Numbered from the stretch's first letter, positions 11,520 through 25,137 are shown. The stretch: DNA of 64,000 nt from Sulfuriroseicoccus oceanibius (GCF_010681825.2 NZ_CP066776.1:3100001-3164000), one strand, 5' to 3'. The notes: generated by a model not told the origin, from the sequence alone. Numbers and translations are program-made.

Positions 11520-13505
11520 TCACATATCCTGAAGGCTCCGCTCACCGGCGAACTTCTCCAACTGTTGAATGAGTTCTTCAGGATCGTGTCCTCCAAGATC
11601 AAGTGCAGGTGAGCGCAACGCGATGCAAAGCGCGCGCGGTAGGTTGAGCGCGCGGCCTTGTAGCGCATCTTCCCGATAACCTGACTCGAAATCGCGAGGG
11701 ACCCGCAGCGTCCAATTGATGTCGTTCACGGTACCCGGCACGTTGTAGGGCTCTTCGATTCCGAAGAGATCACTCATGAACACCATGATGCTCCGCGCCC
11801 GGCTGATGAGAAGATCCGCAAAAAGCGCATGTACCAGCTCAGCTGGGCAACTCGCCGTCTTGGAGATCCAGGCCTGCCGGTCATGATCCTTCGGGCAAAG
11901 TCGACGAGCAAGGTCGGTCGCCCTCGCAACAGCGGTTCCTTTCTCCGTCCACTCGCGTGCCAGTTGCCAGATCGGCGGGGTATCGTGGTTCCCCAACATG
12001 ATCCAATCAACAGGCTCAGCCAGCTCGCTGCGGTAGACGTCCGTCGGGTTGTCAGGATCCACCTTTTGCAGGATCCGAAACCGTCCCAACCCAAACCGGT
12101 CGAGCACACACTTCAGAGGGTACGGCAAAGTCGACAAGACTTCGCACACGAGATCCAACTGCTGACGACTGCTCGCATCCGGCGCCACGATGCGCGTAAA
12201 CACCTTCGCATACTGGTCGATCTGCTCCTCAGTGAGCTCCGCGACCCACCGCTCCGTATGCCGCTCCTGGCTGCGATCCAACTGATGGGCCTCTGGTATG
12301 GCAAACTCAGCAAGACGCGGGTGTTCGGGCAGGTCAGGACTCGAGAAGAGCCGCGCACCACCTCTCACAGCCTCGAATGGATCTTCGATATCCGAACGAT
12401 AGACCCATGGACAAACCCATCCATGAGGATGGTCCACACGGATGCCGTCATACTCAGCGTAGAGCTTGCGCAACCTCTCGATAACCAACATGAGTGCCGC
12501 CCCCGGCCCGCGCTCGGTCATATACTTCGCAGGATCGAGCACAGCAAACCCCCAGGGTTGGCCGTCTGGGTTCGTGCGGCTTGGAGGCGCCCCCATATAA
12601 TAGCCATCAACCAGAGCAGATTGGTACGCCCAGCAATCCTGATTCGAGAGGCCGATTTGAAGATCTGCGTAAAGCTTGAGCCCCACGCGTGACGCCTCAT
12701 GACGAAGATCCAAATGACAGTCATGCACCAGGAGTTGCACCAACTCAGCACACTCCATCGCACCCGCATGATCCCTTCGCAGCTCGTCCAGGCGTGCTCG
12801 AGGCACCTCCGACTCATCGGAAAACAACAGGCGATCCGGCCGGCCACTCCCATCATCAGGCCAGTCGCGCCAGCTCTTGCGACCGTTGGCCTCGAAGAGT
12901 GCGTAATACAGGGCGTCGCGTTCGAGCCAGTCGGAATTGCTTTCACGGAAACGCTCAAGCCTTGCCGCCAAAACCCGATGTCGGTCCCGGTTGTTCGCGA
13001 ACTCGGCGTACGCTGTTGCGATTGCCTCGTCCATGAGCTCCCAGGCTGCCGCGTAAGACACACGCCCAGGAGTCGCCTCCTCACGTTTCACCCTTTCATC
13101 AATCCATTCCTGACTGAGCAGCTCCCACTCCAGAAGAGCCGCCAGCGGCAGGGAGAGCGGGTTGCGACTGAACACCGTACCATCATAAGGCGATGCGTTA
13201 TCGCGGGCCGTCGCGCCCTGTGGACCGAGCTGGATTCCATTGAACCCAACGTGATGCGTGAACCGCAAAAAATCCATCGCCCCCTCCGAATAAGGAGATC
13301 CCCGTCCGATGTCCTCTCCCGGCTTGGATGGAAAACTGGCGTCGTGGATCTGAAGGAACAGTTTGTCGACCCCACAAAGCTGAAGGCCCTCACGGACCGC
13401 AGAACCGTAATCGTCGGAGAATGGCATGAAGAAGTGAAACAGGTGGGAGTTTGCATTCCACCAATCTGCGAACCGCAGCACTGATGGAAAAATCAGAGAT
13501 TTCAA
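11520..13505 (-). CDS. malQ: 4-alpha-glucanotransferase (amylomaltase, GH77)
   Basis: MalQ transfers alpha-1,4-glucan segments between maltodextrins or glycogen fragments in the cytoplasm. In the 661 residues the GH77 landmarks are: GIQLGPQG and ASPYDGTVFSRNPLSL near the substrate site, GLKLYADLQIG, the nucleophile in YDGIRVDHPHG, a glutamate in LVCEVLS and the closing GNHDTPP. It is somewhat longer than Thermus-type enzymes (about 500). The gene lies downstream of the rRNA operon terminator on the same strand, with no other glycogen gene in view. Confidence 0.85.
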   Translation of the reverse strand: MKSLIFPSVLRFADWWNANSHLFHFFMPFSDDYGSAVREGLQLCGVDKLFLQIHDASFPSKPGEDIGRGSPYSEGAMDFLRFTHHVGFNGIQLGPQGATARDNASPYDGTVFSRNPLSLPLAALLEWELLSQEWIDERVKREEATPGRVSYAAAWELMDEAIATAYAEFANNRDRHRVLAARLERFRESNSDWLERDALYYALFEANGRKSWRDWPDDGSGRPDRLLFSDESEVPRARLDELRRDHAGAMECAELVQLLVHDCHLDLRHEASRVGLKLYADLQIGLSNQDCWAYQSALVDGYYMGAPPSRTNPDGQPWGFAVLDPAKYMTERGPGAALMLVIERLRKLYAEYDGIRVDHPHGWVCPWVYRSDIEDPFEAVRGGARLFSSPDLPEHPRLAEFAIPEAHQLDRSQERHTERWVAELTEEQIDQYAKVFTRIVAPDASSRQQLDLVCEVLSTLPYPLKCVLDRFGLGRFRILQKVDPDNPTDVYRSELAEPVDWIMLGNHDTPPIWQLAREWTEKGTAVARATDLARRLCPKDHDRQAWISKTASCPAELVHALFADLLISRARSIMVFMSDLFGIEEPYNVPGTVNDINWTLRVPRDFESGYREDALQGRALNLPRALCIALRSPALDLGGHDPEELIQQLEKFAGERSLQDM

Positions 13506-13717
13506 GGGTGTCGGCGCCGCCCGATAAAGACAACGCGCCGCGCATGAGTGTGGTTACTTAACCTCAACCGTCAACAGCCAATTTGGCCGCACACACGCCA
13601 AGCAACTCAGCCGCTTCTCAATAAGTGCCATAGGCCCTATACGACCTATTTCTCCACCTCCGTCCCGCTTGGTCCAGCTCACGTCATCGCTCCACCCTCA
13701 CCTCCCGAATTCAGGGC
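13506..13717. other. Intergenic region between malQ and the rRNA terminator
   Basis: About 210 bases containing the presumed malQ promoter on the minus strand. A degenerate copy of the ATAGG..CCTAT motif seen in the hisD terminator occurs near 13630-13650. No gene was recognised. Confidence 0.4.
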
Positions 13718-13751
13718 AAAAAAAATCCCCATCTCCTATTCGGAGATGGGG
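13718..13751 (-). terminator. Terminator of the rRNA operon
   Basis: A perfect 10-bp stem CCCCATCTCC (13727-13736) with GGAGATGGGG (13742-13751) is followed on the minus strand by A and eight T. It begins 11 bases after the 5S gene. Confidence 0.9.
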
Positions 13752-13762
13752 ACCATCAAGTT

Positions 13763-13875
13763 CTGGCGGCGACCTACTCTCGCATGGCCTATCGCCACAC
13801 TACCATCGGCGCAACGTCGTTTCACTTCCGGGTTCGGGATGGGACCGGGTGGGACCAACGTGCTATAGCCACCAG
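13763..13875 (-). rRNA. rrf: 5S ribosomal RNA
   Basis: About 113 bases on the minus strand with the conserved 5S core (CCCATCCCGAAC, GGAAGTGAAACG, GCGCCGATGGTAGTGTG, GCGAGAGTAGG) and complementary ends CTGGTGGC/GCCGCCAG. Ends were set by that terminal helix. Confidence 0.93.
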
Positions 13876-14122
13876 ATGGCAGCCACGATGCCGATTCATT
13901 CGTTTCGTGGCTGGTAATCTGATGACCAGTTGCCTGGTTTCAGAACTCGATGAAAAAAGATCTACGCGAACAACTCAATCTGAGCTGACGTGTGAGTGAA
14001 CCTCGTTGGGGTGATTCACTGATATCTGTATGCAGAAGAGGTAATAAGAAACACAATCTTGTGTCTTTCGATTCCCGTCATTCCTGACGTTCGTTTAGAG
14101 AAATAAAACCAATCTAAACAAG

Positions 14123-16956
<2,834 letters not shown>

Positions 16957-17169
16957 TCTTGATTTAGATCAGTAAGTAACTCACCCCCTCAAGGGAGGAT
17001 CATTACAAAATTTGCCGTTGTTAGTATTTCTACTAGACGTCAGGATAGAAATCATTGTCACACAATGAAATTGTATTTCTATATTACTTTTTATCCTGCA
17101 TACAGATATCAAAGAACCATCTCTTTTGGATCACCATCGTTCCACTCAAACCAACAACGTCTCAATAAA

Positions 17170-17246
17170 TGGTGGGCCAGACAGGACTTGAACCTGTGAC
17201 CTCACGCTTATCAAGCGCGCGCTCTAACCAACTGAGCTACAGGCCC
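17170..17246 (-). tRNA. tRNA-Ile (anticodon GAT)
   Basis: A 77-base cloverleaf on the minus strand with the acceptor pair GGGCCTG/TGGCCC, anticodon loop CTTGATAAG, TTCAAGTCC T-loop and encoded CCA. It lies in the 16S-23S spacer, the usual place. Confidence 0.97.
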
Positions 17247-17330
17247 TTCATTTGGCGTAGCCAGTAGCTGGCAGCTAGTAGCAAGGTTTCCCTTCCTACT
17301 CCCTACTTCCTACTCGCTACTTGAAGACGT
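17247..17330 (-). repeat. AGTAGC-type dispersed repeat between the two spacer tRNAs
   Basis: The 84 bases between tRNA-Ala and tRNA-Ile contain, on the minus strand, AAGTAGCGAGTAGG-AAGTAGGGAGTAGG followed by GCTACTAGCTGCCAGCTACTGGCTACG. A similar string (AAGTAGCGGGTAGCCAGTAGAGAGTAGG) occurs after nagB at 25983-26010, and a weaker relative at 23171-23195. This looks like a small dispersed repeat that has entered the rRNA operon. Confidence 0.55.
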
Positions 17331-17406
17331 TGGTGGAGGCATGGGGATTCGAACCCCAGACATCCAGCTTGCAAAGCTGGCGCTCTACCAACTGAGCTAT
17401 ACCCCC
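17331..17406 (-). tRNA. tRNA-Ala (anticodon TGC)
   Basis: A 76-base cloverleaf on the minus strand: acceptor GGGGGTA/TGCCTCC, anticodon loop TTTGCAA, T-loop GTTCGAATCC and encoded CCA. It is the first tRNA of the 16S-23S spacer. Confidence 0.97.
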
Positions 17407-17603
17407 GTTGGAAAACGGTTTTTGTGGAAGGAGAAGTAAAGACTAAAATGTGCACTGCGCGATTCCAAACGCACTCAAGGTTGTGAGTTGTCAGTTCATT
17501 TCTTCCCTGACTGCGCCAGCTTGTTTCCAAACTTATGCTGCAAGCAGCACTTAGGCGTCGACCTATTTGCCGGATATTTCCGTGAGACGGACCGGTCAAA
17601 TTA

Positions 17604-19158
<1,555 letters not shown>

Positions 19159-19438
19159 GAAATTGGTATTGGCGTATTGCCAAAAAGTTTTCAGTCCGAT
19201 CAAGCAGCTCCACAGCCACTTGCCAGACCCGTGCGATAAACTTGTCACCGCACAGTACACATTTTAGCCTTTTCTTCTCCAATTCATACTGACACTCTCC
19301 GGCCAGCACGAATCCAACTTTTCAAAAGATCTCACACGCTCGGACATAAAAAAACGACCACCTTCGCTCAACTCTCGTTGAAGCAGCAGGCGATCGACTT
19401 CGCGTCGTTCGCGTCCGGCTCGTTCCGGCCGGGCTTGA

Positions 19439-19466
19439 AGTATACGCACGCCCAAAGTCCCCGCAA
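19439..19466 (-). promoter_or_regulatory. Probable rRNA operon promoter
   Basis: On the minus strand TTGCGG (19461-19466), 16 bases and TATACT (19439-19444, five of six matches to the -10 consensus). Transcription would start near 19432, giving a leader of about 270 bases before 16S. Confidence 0.55.
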
Positions 19467-19483
19467 CTCATTTTGAGGCGGAA

Positions 19484-19510
19484 GGTGTGAATTATTCGCA
19501 TATTCACACC
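19484..19510. promoter_or_regulatory. Palindrome upstream of the rRNA promoter
   Basis: Perfect 9-bp arms GGTGTGAAT (19484-19492) and ATTCACACC (19502-19510) flank a 9-base centre. It lies 18 bases upstream of the -35, where an activator or UP-element would act. The bound factor is unknown. Confidence 0.5.
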
Positions 19511-19657
19511 CTGCGCCCACCCCTCAACCCGCTGAAATCCAGCAACGTACGACAGTCCGAATATTCACTTAAAATTTGGGTTACTGCCCCCCCCCGACCT
19601 GTCCGCCCACACCCGACAGCCCCCCCCAATCGAACCGCCGTTGGCTTGGCAGCTCAG

Positions 19658-21661
19658 TCACTCAGAGGGATCGGTTGTACTTATGAGGAGCTCTACCACC
19701 CGACAGGCATTGTCGACCGCGGCACGCAATGCCGCGACCCTTTGATCACCCGGGCGCTCAACCACCAAGTCCGCGACGACGGGCTGAATCGCGCGCAAAT
19801 CCTCCACAGCCTCCGCCGAATCCTTTTGCAATGCTTCTGCAAAGATTCCCGCCACGCTCACCATTTGCATAAATACATCCGCATCGGCCAATGGCTGAGG
19901 ACCAGACTCGTAATCAATCTGCCAACGTTTCTGTTCGATCTCACCAGTCCGAGGATCGATCAAGCGCACAGAAACCTCACCGAGGTTACCTTCCCCTTCA
20001 TCTCGCAGCTTCACGTGGTACAGCCCGATGGCAGCCATCGGCTTATCTTTCCCTGACGCTGACACAGCCCCCTCCGAGTCAACCGCTCGCTGAGCTCGCT
20101 TTGAGGCGGTCAACCGATAGCGCTCAACCCGCTCTGGATTCCACGTGACCTGCACCTCACCGTCACGGGGCGCTGTATAACCCAGCGCGCGGACATCGAT
20201 CCGGATCAAAACCCGGTCAACCATGACTGGATGACTCACCTGATCGACGACGCAACGCACATTGCGATCCAGAGGTGGCGCAGGATCCGCGTGGGTCAAC
20301 GCACGGATGAACTGCTCGGGGTGCACCATTTCGGGGGCCGGCCACTTACCGCCAGCCAACGAGGCTGCGACCGACCAGAAAGACGCATCACTTCCATCGA
20401 AACCAAAACGGGAGACTGGCGCATCACTTGCAAGACGGTCACCCAACAACCGATCCGTCTTTCGGGAAAAGACCTCCATCTCCTGCACCTCGGGCTCCGA
20501 CTCGACATCTGCCACCTCGATGGACTCATCGAAAGTTTGTTCTTCCCACTGGTCGATCTCAGGTTCAGCGGCGACCTCTAGCGCCCTCCCTCCCAACAGA
20601 GCGCCATCCTTCATTTTCGCAGGCGCGCCTTGCGGCGCTGGTCCCGTGGGTTCGGAGGCGACGCTCGGAGCAGGTAGAGCAGGTGCCGATTTATCCTCCC
20701 CCACCGAAAGACCGACAATCGGAAGCGCACTTGGCGTCTCCAGGCCCTCGGCCAAGAGCATAGGCTTCCTCTCTGGATCAAGCTGCCTTCCGATATTGCC
20801 GGACTGAATCTCGTCACCGAGGGCCCCAGCCTTTGCCGGAGCATTCGCCCGCCGGTCATTGCTCCGGCTACGCTGCCACGCCATCGACCGCTCGGCGTCA
20901 CGCAAAGCCACCACGTCTTCGAACTCCCGTCCGGTGGAACGTGCATTATCGTCAAGCATCGCAAGTTCGATTTCGGCAGCCTCGCCGACCCCACCATCTG
21001 CCGCCGCATCCACACCGTTCCGACTGGCCACAACGGCCACCCCACCCCACGGCGCCGGCAAACGATCGTTCGCGCCGTTTTCCATCTTCGCCACAGCCAC
21101 AGCCTCCGGCTTTCGACTAGCAACCTTCACAGTCAGCTCCTTCGGCGCGCTATCCTCCCTGACCAGTTCCGGTGAAACTCCAGCCACGTCTACCGGCCGC
21201 CGACCATTCACCCAAACCCCTAGCGAAACCGCAGCCACACCACCAAACAACGCAACCGCTGCCGCTACCTGAAGATTACGCCGCATCTGACGCCGGCCAG
21301 GCCAGTGCTTCGATCTCACAACCACCGGGGAAGTTTCATCGGCGCGCCCCTCATCCTCAACTTCTGCCAACGCAGCACGCACAGACGCCCGGCGCTCCTT
21401 GGACAACTCCCACAGCTCATCATCATTCACCGACAAGTCAGCCGTCGGACCCGAATGGCCATGGGCCGCCCGCACGTCCGGCAACAGCGCTGCCATTTCA
21501 TCGCAGAACGCTTGAAGATCCGGGCGGGTAGCAATCAAGCCCTCGAGCTCTGCCTTTTCAAAATCCGAGGCCTCGCCCAGCAACATGGCAACGATACGGG
21601 CTTCCTCGTGCGCATTCGCATCCATGGCTCCGTCATTGAAAATGTTCGTATCCTTGGTCAT
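19658..21661 (-). CDS. Anti-sigma-like membrane protein with VWA-family flanks but no VWA domain
   Basis: A 667-residue protein whose ATG overlaps the stop of the ECF sigma gene (ATGA). Residues 18-65 resemble the N-terminal part of ECF-linked anti-sigma proteins (RIVAMLLGEASDFEKAELE). One membrane segment is at 131-150. Residues 160-415 are low-complexity linker. Residues 428-487 (HPEQFIRALTHADPAPP, VLIRIDV) resemble the segment before the VWA domain in YfbK-like proteins, and 502-600 (VTWNPERVERYRL, AAIGLYHV) resembles the DUF3520 segment that normally follows it. The roughly 200-residue VWA domain expected between them is absent. It probably holds the sigma factor at the membrane; the domain reading is from memory of the families. 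Confidence 0.6.
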   Translation of the reverse strand: MTKDTNIFNDGAMDANAHEEARIVAMLLGEASDFEKAELEGLIATRPDLQAFCDEMAALLPDVRAAHGHSGPTADLSVNDDELWELSKERRASVRAALAEVEDEGRADETSPVVVRSKHWPGRRQMRRNLQVAAAVALFGGVAAVSLGVWVNGRRPVDVAGVSPELVREDSAPKELTVKVASRKPEAVAVAKMENGANDRLPAPWGGVAVVASRNGVDAAADGGVGEAAEIELAMLDDNARSTGREFEDVVALRDAERSMAWQRSRSNDRRANAPAKAGALGDEIQSGNIGRQLDPERKPMLLAEGLETPSALPIVGLSVGEDKSAPALPAPSVASEPTGPAPQGAPAKMKDGALLGGRALEVAAEPEIDQWEEQTFDESIEVADVESEPEVQEMEVFSRKTDRLLGDRLASDAPVSRFGFDGSDASFWSVAASLAGGKWPAPEMVHPEQFIRALTHADPAPPLDRNVRCVVDQVSHPVMVDRVLIRIDVRALGYTAPRDGEVQVTWNPERVERYRLTASKRAQRAVDSEGAVSASGKDKPMAAIGLYHVKLRDEGEGNLGEVSVRLIDPRTGEIEQKRWQIDYESGPQPLADADVFMQMVSVAGIFAEALQKDSAEAVEDLRAIQPVVADLVVERPGDQRVAALRAAVDNACRVVELLISTTDPSE

Positions 21662-22290
21662 TTCGCCCCCCTCTCTTTGATCTGATTCATCTCGGTGGCC
21701 AACCGCTTGATTACATGGTGCAGCTTGTAGCCCACATTCCCCACACTGAGCTGCAACCGCTCGGCGATCTCCTTGTAACTGCAGCCATCTTCAAATTTCA
21801 TCTTCAACATCGTACGTTCTCCCTCCGGCAACCCGGCCACACACATCCGCATCAACCCGACGCGCTCCATCCTCTCGACTTCCTCGTCCGGTTGGCCATT
21901 GCTCTCGCCGACAGGCCCTTCATCCTCCATGTCGTCCCACAGCGACTCCCGCTTGTGTTTCCGCAGATAGTTGAGCGCCAAATTGCGAACCGCCCGGTAG
22001 AGCCAAGCTCGCGGGTTCTCGACCTCAGCCGCGTGGCGAAAGAGCTGGATAAAACCATCCTGAACCAGCTCCTCCGCCACCTCGCGCCGATGCACAATTC
22101 CATAGGCAAACCGCAGCAGCGCGGACTCTTCGTCGCGGAACAATTGCTCGAGCATGCGTCGCCGCGAAGACGCGCCTGCCGATTTCGTGGCGGCGGACTC
22201 GACCTCGTTCAGAGGCAGGATGGAGGGAGGGGCTGTCATGGCTATGGCCATACGGGGATAAGCGTGGTTCATCCCGATGACACGCAGCAT
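21658..22290 (-). CDS. ECF-family RNA polymerase sigma factor
   Basis: About 210 residues with sigma region 2 (LLRFAYGIVHRREVAEELVQDGFIQLF, then RAWLYRAVRNLALNYLRK) and region 4 (LPEGERTMLKMKFEDGCSYKEIAERL..VGYKLHHVIKRL). No extra domains. The ATG at 22290 was chosen because AAGGA lies six bases before it; ATGs at 22272, 22251 and 22239 are possible. It is coupled by a 4-base overlap to the membrane protein downstream, so the pair is likely a sigma/anti-sigma switch. It is divergent from the GH16 gene, which could be a target. Confidence 0.9.
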   Translation of the reverse strand: MLRVIGMNHAYPRMAIAMTAPPSILPLNEVESAATKSAGASSRRRMLEQLFRDEESALLRFAYGIVHRREVAEELVQDGFIQLFRHAAEVENPRAWLYRAVRNLALNYLRKHKRESLWDDMEDEGPVGESNGQPDEEVERMERVGLMRMCVAGLPEGERTMLKMKFEDGCSYKEIAERLQLSVGNVGYKLHHVIKRLATEMNQIKERGAK

Positions 22291-22370
22291 GAGCAATCCT
22301 TAGCCAATTTGTAGAGATTTTTCGTAATCCGGACGAAACTTATCACACAGGCCACCCGTACCCCGCGCCC

Positions 22371-23162
22371 ATGCTCCGACTCCTTGCCCGAATTTCCGCG
22401 TTACTTTACGCAGCTACGTCCGTGGCTATGGCTGACAACCCACCACCCGCACCGGCCGGATGGAAACTCATCTGGCACGACGAGTTCAACGGCAACCAAC
22501 TCGATACAACCAAGTGGTCGCGCTGTAAGCGTGGTGGAGCCGATTGGAAAAACACAATGGTCGAAGACCCTCGGCTTCTGAGGGTCAGGCGGGGGGCTCT
22601 CCTTCTCATGGGAGTGGTCAACAAAGACACCAGCAAAGACCCTGCGCCTTTTCATACCGCCGGAGTCGATAGCAAAGGCAAGTTCGACTTCCAGTACGGC
22701 AAGATTCAGATCCGCGCACGGTTCAAATCCTCACAAGGCGCGTGGCCTGCTTTGTGGATGCTCGGACGCGATGGCGGCTGGCCTGGCAACGGGGAAATCG
22801 ATCTGATGGAGCACCTCAACTTCGACGACTTCGTCCACCAGACCGTCCACTCGGAATACACCGTCAAAATCGACAAAACCAACACCCCGCCGAAGTCCGC
22901 CACCGCCAAGATCAACCGCGACGGATGGAATACCTACGGCGCCGAATGGGACAGAGACAAGATCGTGTTCACCGTCAACGGCAAGCCCACCCACACCTAC
23001 CCCCGCGTTGCAGAAAAGGGTGCCAAGCAGTGGCCATTCGACCAACCGTTCTACCTCATCCTCTCAATGCAAATCGGCGGCAACTGGGTCGGCAAAGGCG
23101 ACCCGAAAGACTACCCGTCAGGGATGGAAGTCGACTGGGTACGGGTTTATCAGAAGGACTAG
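22371..23162 (+). CDS. Secreted GH16 beta-glucanase (laminarinase-like)
   Basis: A 263-residue glycoside hydrolase with a signal peptide (cut after AMA, residue 21) and a single GH16 domain. The catalytic motif GEIDLMEH places the nucleophile at Glu142 and the acid/base at Glu147. WHDEFNG near the N-terminus and WVRVYQ at the C-terminus are typical of endo-1,3- or 1,3-1,4-beta-glucanases, and the insertion-free fold suggests laminarin as a likely substrate, although agar- or carrageenan-type activities cannot be excluded by eye. Divergent from the ECF sigma gene with an 80-base gap. Confidence 0.9.
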   Translation: MLRLLARISALLYAATSVAMADNPPPAPAGWKLIWHDEFNGNQLDTTKWSRCKRGGADWKNTMVEDPRLLRVRRGALLLMGVVNKDTSKDPAPFHTAGVDSKGKFDFQYGKIQIRARFKSSQGAWPALWMLGRDGGWPGNGEIDLMEHLNFDDFVHQTVHSEYTVKIDKTNTPPKSATAKINRDGWNTYGAEWDRDKIVFTVNGKPTHTYPRVAEKGAKQWPFDQPFYLILSMQIGGNWVGKGDPKDYPSGMEVDWVRVYQKD

Positions 23163-23237
23163 GGAAATTTGCTAGTGTGCTAGTTGGCAGTTTTCAGGCA
23201 CAAGCGGGCCGACTACAGCTCAAAGCCGCTCGACACT

Positions 23238-23645
23238 TCATTCCGAAGGGCGGGTCGTTGGCTTAATAAGACTCAAATCACTGCATTCAATCTCACGCCC
23301 CCCGGTGATCTGGCGATGCAGCGTGATACTCGGCCCCGTCTTCACCCACAGCCCATCCTCCCGGCCCTGCAATCTGGACCAGATTACCAAAGTGTAGCCA
23401 TCGCCCTCGTAGCCGGTGGTGCCGCCATCGAACAGAGCCCCCCCCATCTGGGCATAGGTCGGAGTCTTCTTTGCAAGTACCGCCTGGTAATCAGCCTTCG
23501 CTTTCTCAAAGCGCTCCACCTGTCGCGGGCCATAAGCAGATTTGTCCACATCAGCCAGCGACGATACCTCAACCGGCTTGAGACCAGCGCAGCTCGAAGC
23601 CAAGACGACAACAAGCGAGGAAACCAAGAAACGGACAGCGAACAT
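23238..23645 (-). CDS. Putative lipoprotein of unknown function
   Basis: A 135-residue protein with a lipoprotein signal: a hydrophobic stretch then LASSC, so the lipid would be on Cys19. The rest (for example GYEGDGYTLVIWSRLQGREDGLW) has no family I recognise. It lies between GH16 and hisD on the minus strand and has its own promoter region. Confidence 0.55.
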   Translation of the reverse strand: MFAVRFLVSSLVVVLASSCAGLKPVEVSSLADVDKSAYGPRQVERFEKAKADYQAVLAKKTPTYAQMGGALFDGGTTGYEGDGYTLVIWSRLQGREDGLWVKTGPSITLHRQITGGREIECSDLSLIKPTTRPSE

Positions 23646-23687
23646 CCCGCGACTACAACAGCATTAGCTCCCGCCCATCAATGCAAA

Positions 23688-23716
23688 ATAGGTCCTATGA
23701 GACTCATAGGACCTAT
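23688..23716 (-). terminator. Terminator of hisD
   Basis: A perfect 14-bp inverted repeat (23688-23701 with 23703-23716) has one central base, so the real loop is about five bases. On the minus strand it is followed by TTTTGC. It lies 30 bases after the hisD stop. Confidence 0.7.
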
Positions 23717-23745
23717 CGAGAATCAGAGTGCTCGCTCTGTTGCGG

Positions 23746-25032
23746 CTAGCGCACGCGGATCGAGACAGACTCACCGTGGGCGTCGAGACCTTCGACTCGG
23801 GCGAAGGTGCTGACGTACGGCTCGGAGGCGGCGACGCTTTCCGGCGTGCACTTCACATAGCTCGTGCGGCGCTGGAACATATCGGCAGTGATGCCGGGGA
23901 ACGCTTTGCCGGACCCACCGGTCGGGAGCGTGTGGCTAGGCCCAGCCAGGAAGTCACCGACAGCGACCGGCGAGTGGTTGCCCACATAGATCGCACCGGT
24001 CGTGCGGATCCGGTCGAGCAATTCATCCGCGCCCTCAACCACCAGTGAGAGGTGCTCCGGCGCGAAATCATTCACCATGTCGATCGCTTGATCGAGGTTC
24101 TCCGTCTGCACGAAGATCATCCCGTTGGCGATCACGTGGTCGATCGGCCCTTGGCGAGACAATGTCTTGCGCTGGACATTCAGCGCTTCCTCCACGGAGT
24201 CGAGCACATTAGCCGACGGCGAGACGAGAACGACGATGCTCTCTTTGCCGTGCTCGGCCTGGGCCAACAAATCAGCCGCCACGAACTCAGGCTTGCAGGA
24301 TTCGTCGGCCAAAATCAGGACTTCACTCGGCCCGGGGATCAAATCCACACCCACCGTGCCAAAGACCTGACGCTTGGCCTCAACCACGAACTTGTTACCC
24401 GGCCCAAACAACTTGGCGACAGGCGCCACGGACTCGGTGCCGTAGGTCATCGCGGCGATCCCGTGAGCTCCGCCGACACGCAAGATCTGGGTTGCTCCGG
24501 ATTCCACCACCGCATAGAGCAGCGCCGGATTGATCTTACCATCCGGTCCGCATGGCGTAGCGACGACGATTTCAGGCACACCGACCGCTTTGCCGATCGC
24601 GGCAGTCATCAACGCGGTGGAAACCAATGGCGCGGTGCCGCCCGGAACGTACACGCCGACGCGATCGAGTGGGTGGAACATTTCACCGCAGACCACACCC
24701 TGTGCGTTGGTGGTCTCCCAGCCTTTACGCATGCTGGCCTGTGCGAACGCGGTCACGTTTTCCAGCGACGCGGCAACGGCTTGCTTCAACTCGTCATCGA
24801 CCGCGGCACGGGCCTCGGCGATTTCTTCATCGGTCACGAGGAGCCCATTCACGTCGAGATCGGCACCATCAAACTTTTTGGCATAAGCTACCAAGGCGGC
24901 ATCACCGTCGCGGCGCACCGTCGCCAAAATATCTGCCACCGCCTGGCGGACGTCATCGCTGGCGTCCTCACGGCGGTCAAACTCTGCGCGGAACGAAGAA
25001 AAGTCGGGGTCGCTGAAGCTCACTCGTTTCAT
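23746..25032 (-). CDS. hisD: Histidinol dehydrogenase
   Basis: HisD oxidises L-histidinol to histidine in two NAD-dependent steps. The 428-residue protein has DRVGVYVPGGTAPL, the GGAHGIAAMTYGT and FGPGNKFV stretches, GPSEVLILAD, the zinc/catalytic LLAQAEHG, the FAPEHL motif and GPSHTLPTGG. The ATG at 25032 (MKRVSFSD) is where homology begins; the frame is open to 25929 only because it runs antisense to nagB. No other his gene is nearby, so the pathway genes are scattered in this genome. It is divergent from nagB with about 105 bases between starts. Confidence 0.95.
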   Translation of the reverse strand: MKRVSFSDPDFSSFRAEFDRREDASDDVRQAVADILATVRRDGDAALVAYAKKFDGADLDVNGLLVTDEEIAEARAAVDDELKQAVAASLENVTAFAQASMRKGWETTNAQGVVCGEMFHPLDRVGVYVPGGTAPLVSTALMTAAIGKAVGVPEIVVATPCGPDGKINPALLYAVVESGATQILRVGGAHGIAAMTYGTESVAPVAKLFGPGNKFVVEAKRQVFGTVGVDLIPGPSEVLILADESCKPEFVAADLLAQAEHGKESIVVLVSPSANVLDSVEEALNVQRKTLSRQGPIDHVIANGMIFVQTENLDQAIDMVNDFAPEHLSLVVEGADELLDRIRTTGAIYVGNHSPVAVGDFLAGPSHTLPTGGSGKAFPGITADMFQRRTSYVKCTPESVAASEPYVSTFARVEGLDAHGESVSIRVR

Positions 25033-25137
25033 GGCGCAACGGTCAATCGAATCCCCTGCCCGCGCAAGAGGAAGCAGGCGCAATACGGCAAATTTCCCAG
25101 ATGACGGATTGCCATATCGGTGCATGGTTTCCGTATC

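Larger units (their letters stand above)
19159..19657. other. rRNA leader and intergenic region
   Basis: About 500 bases between 16S and the anti-sigma-like gene. It holds the rRNA leader (about 270 bases), its promoter and a palindrome, then about 130 bases with short G/C runs. No convincing gene was seen; short open frames here overlap the leader. Confidence 0.6.
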
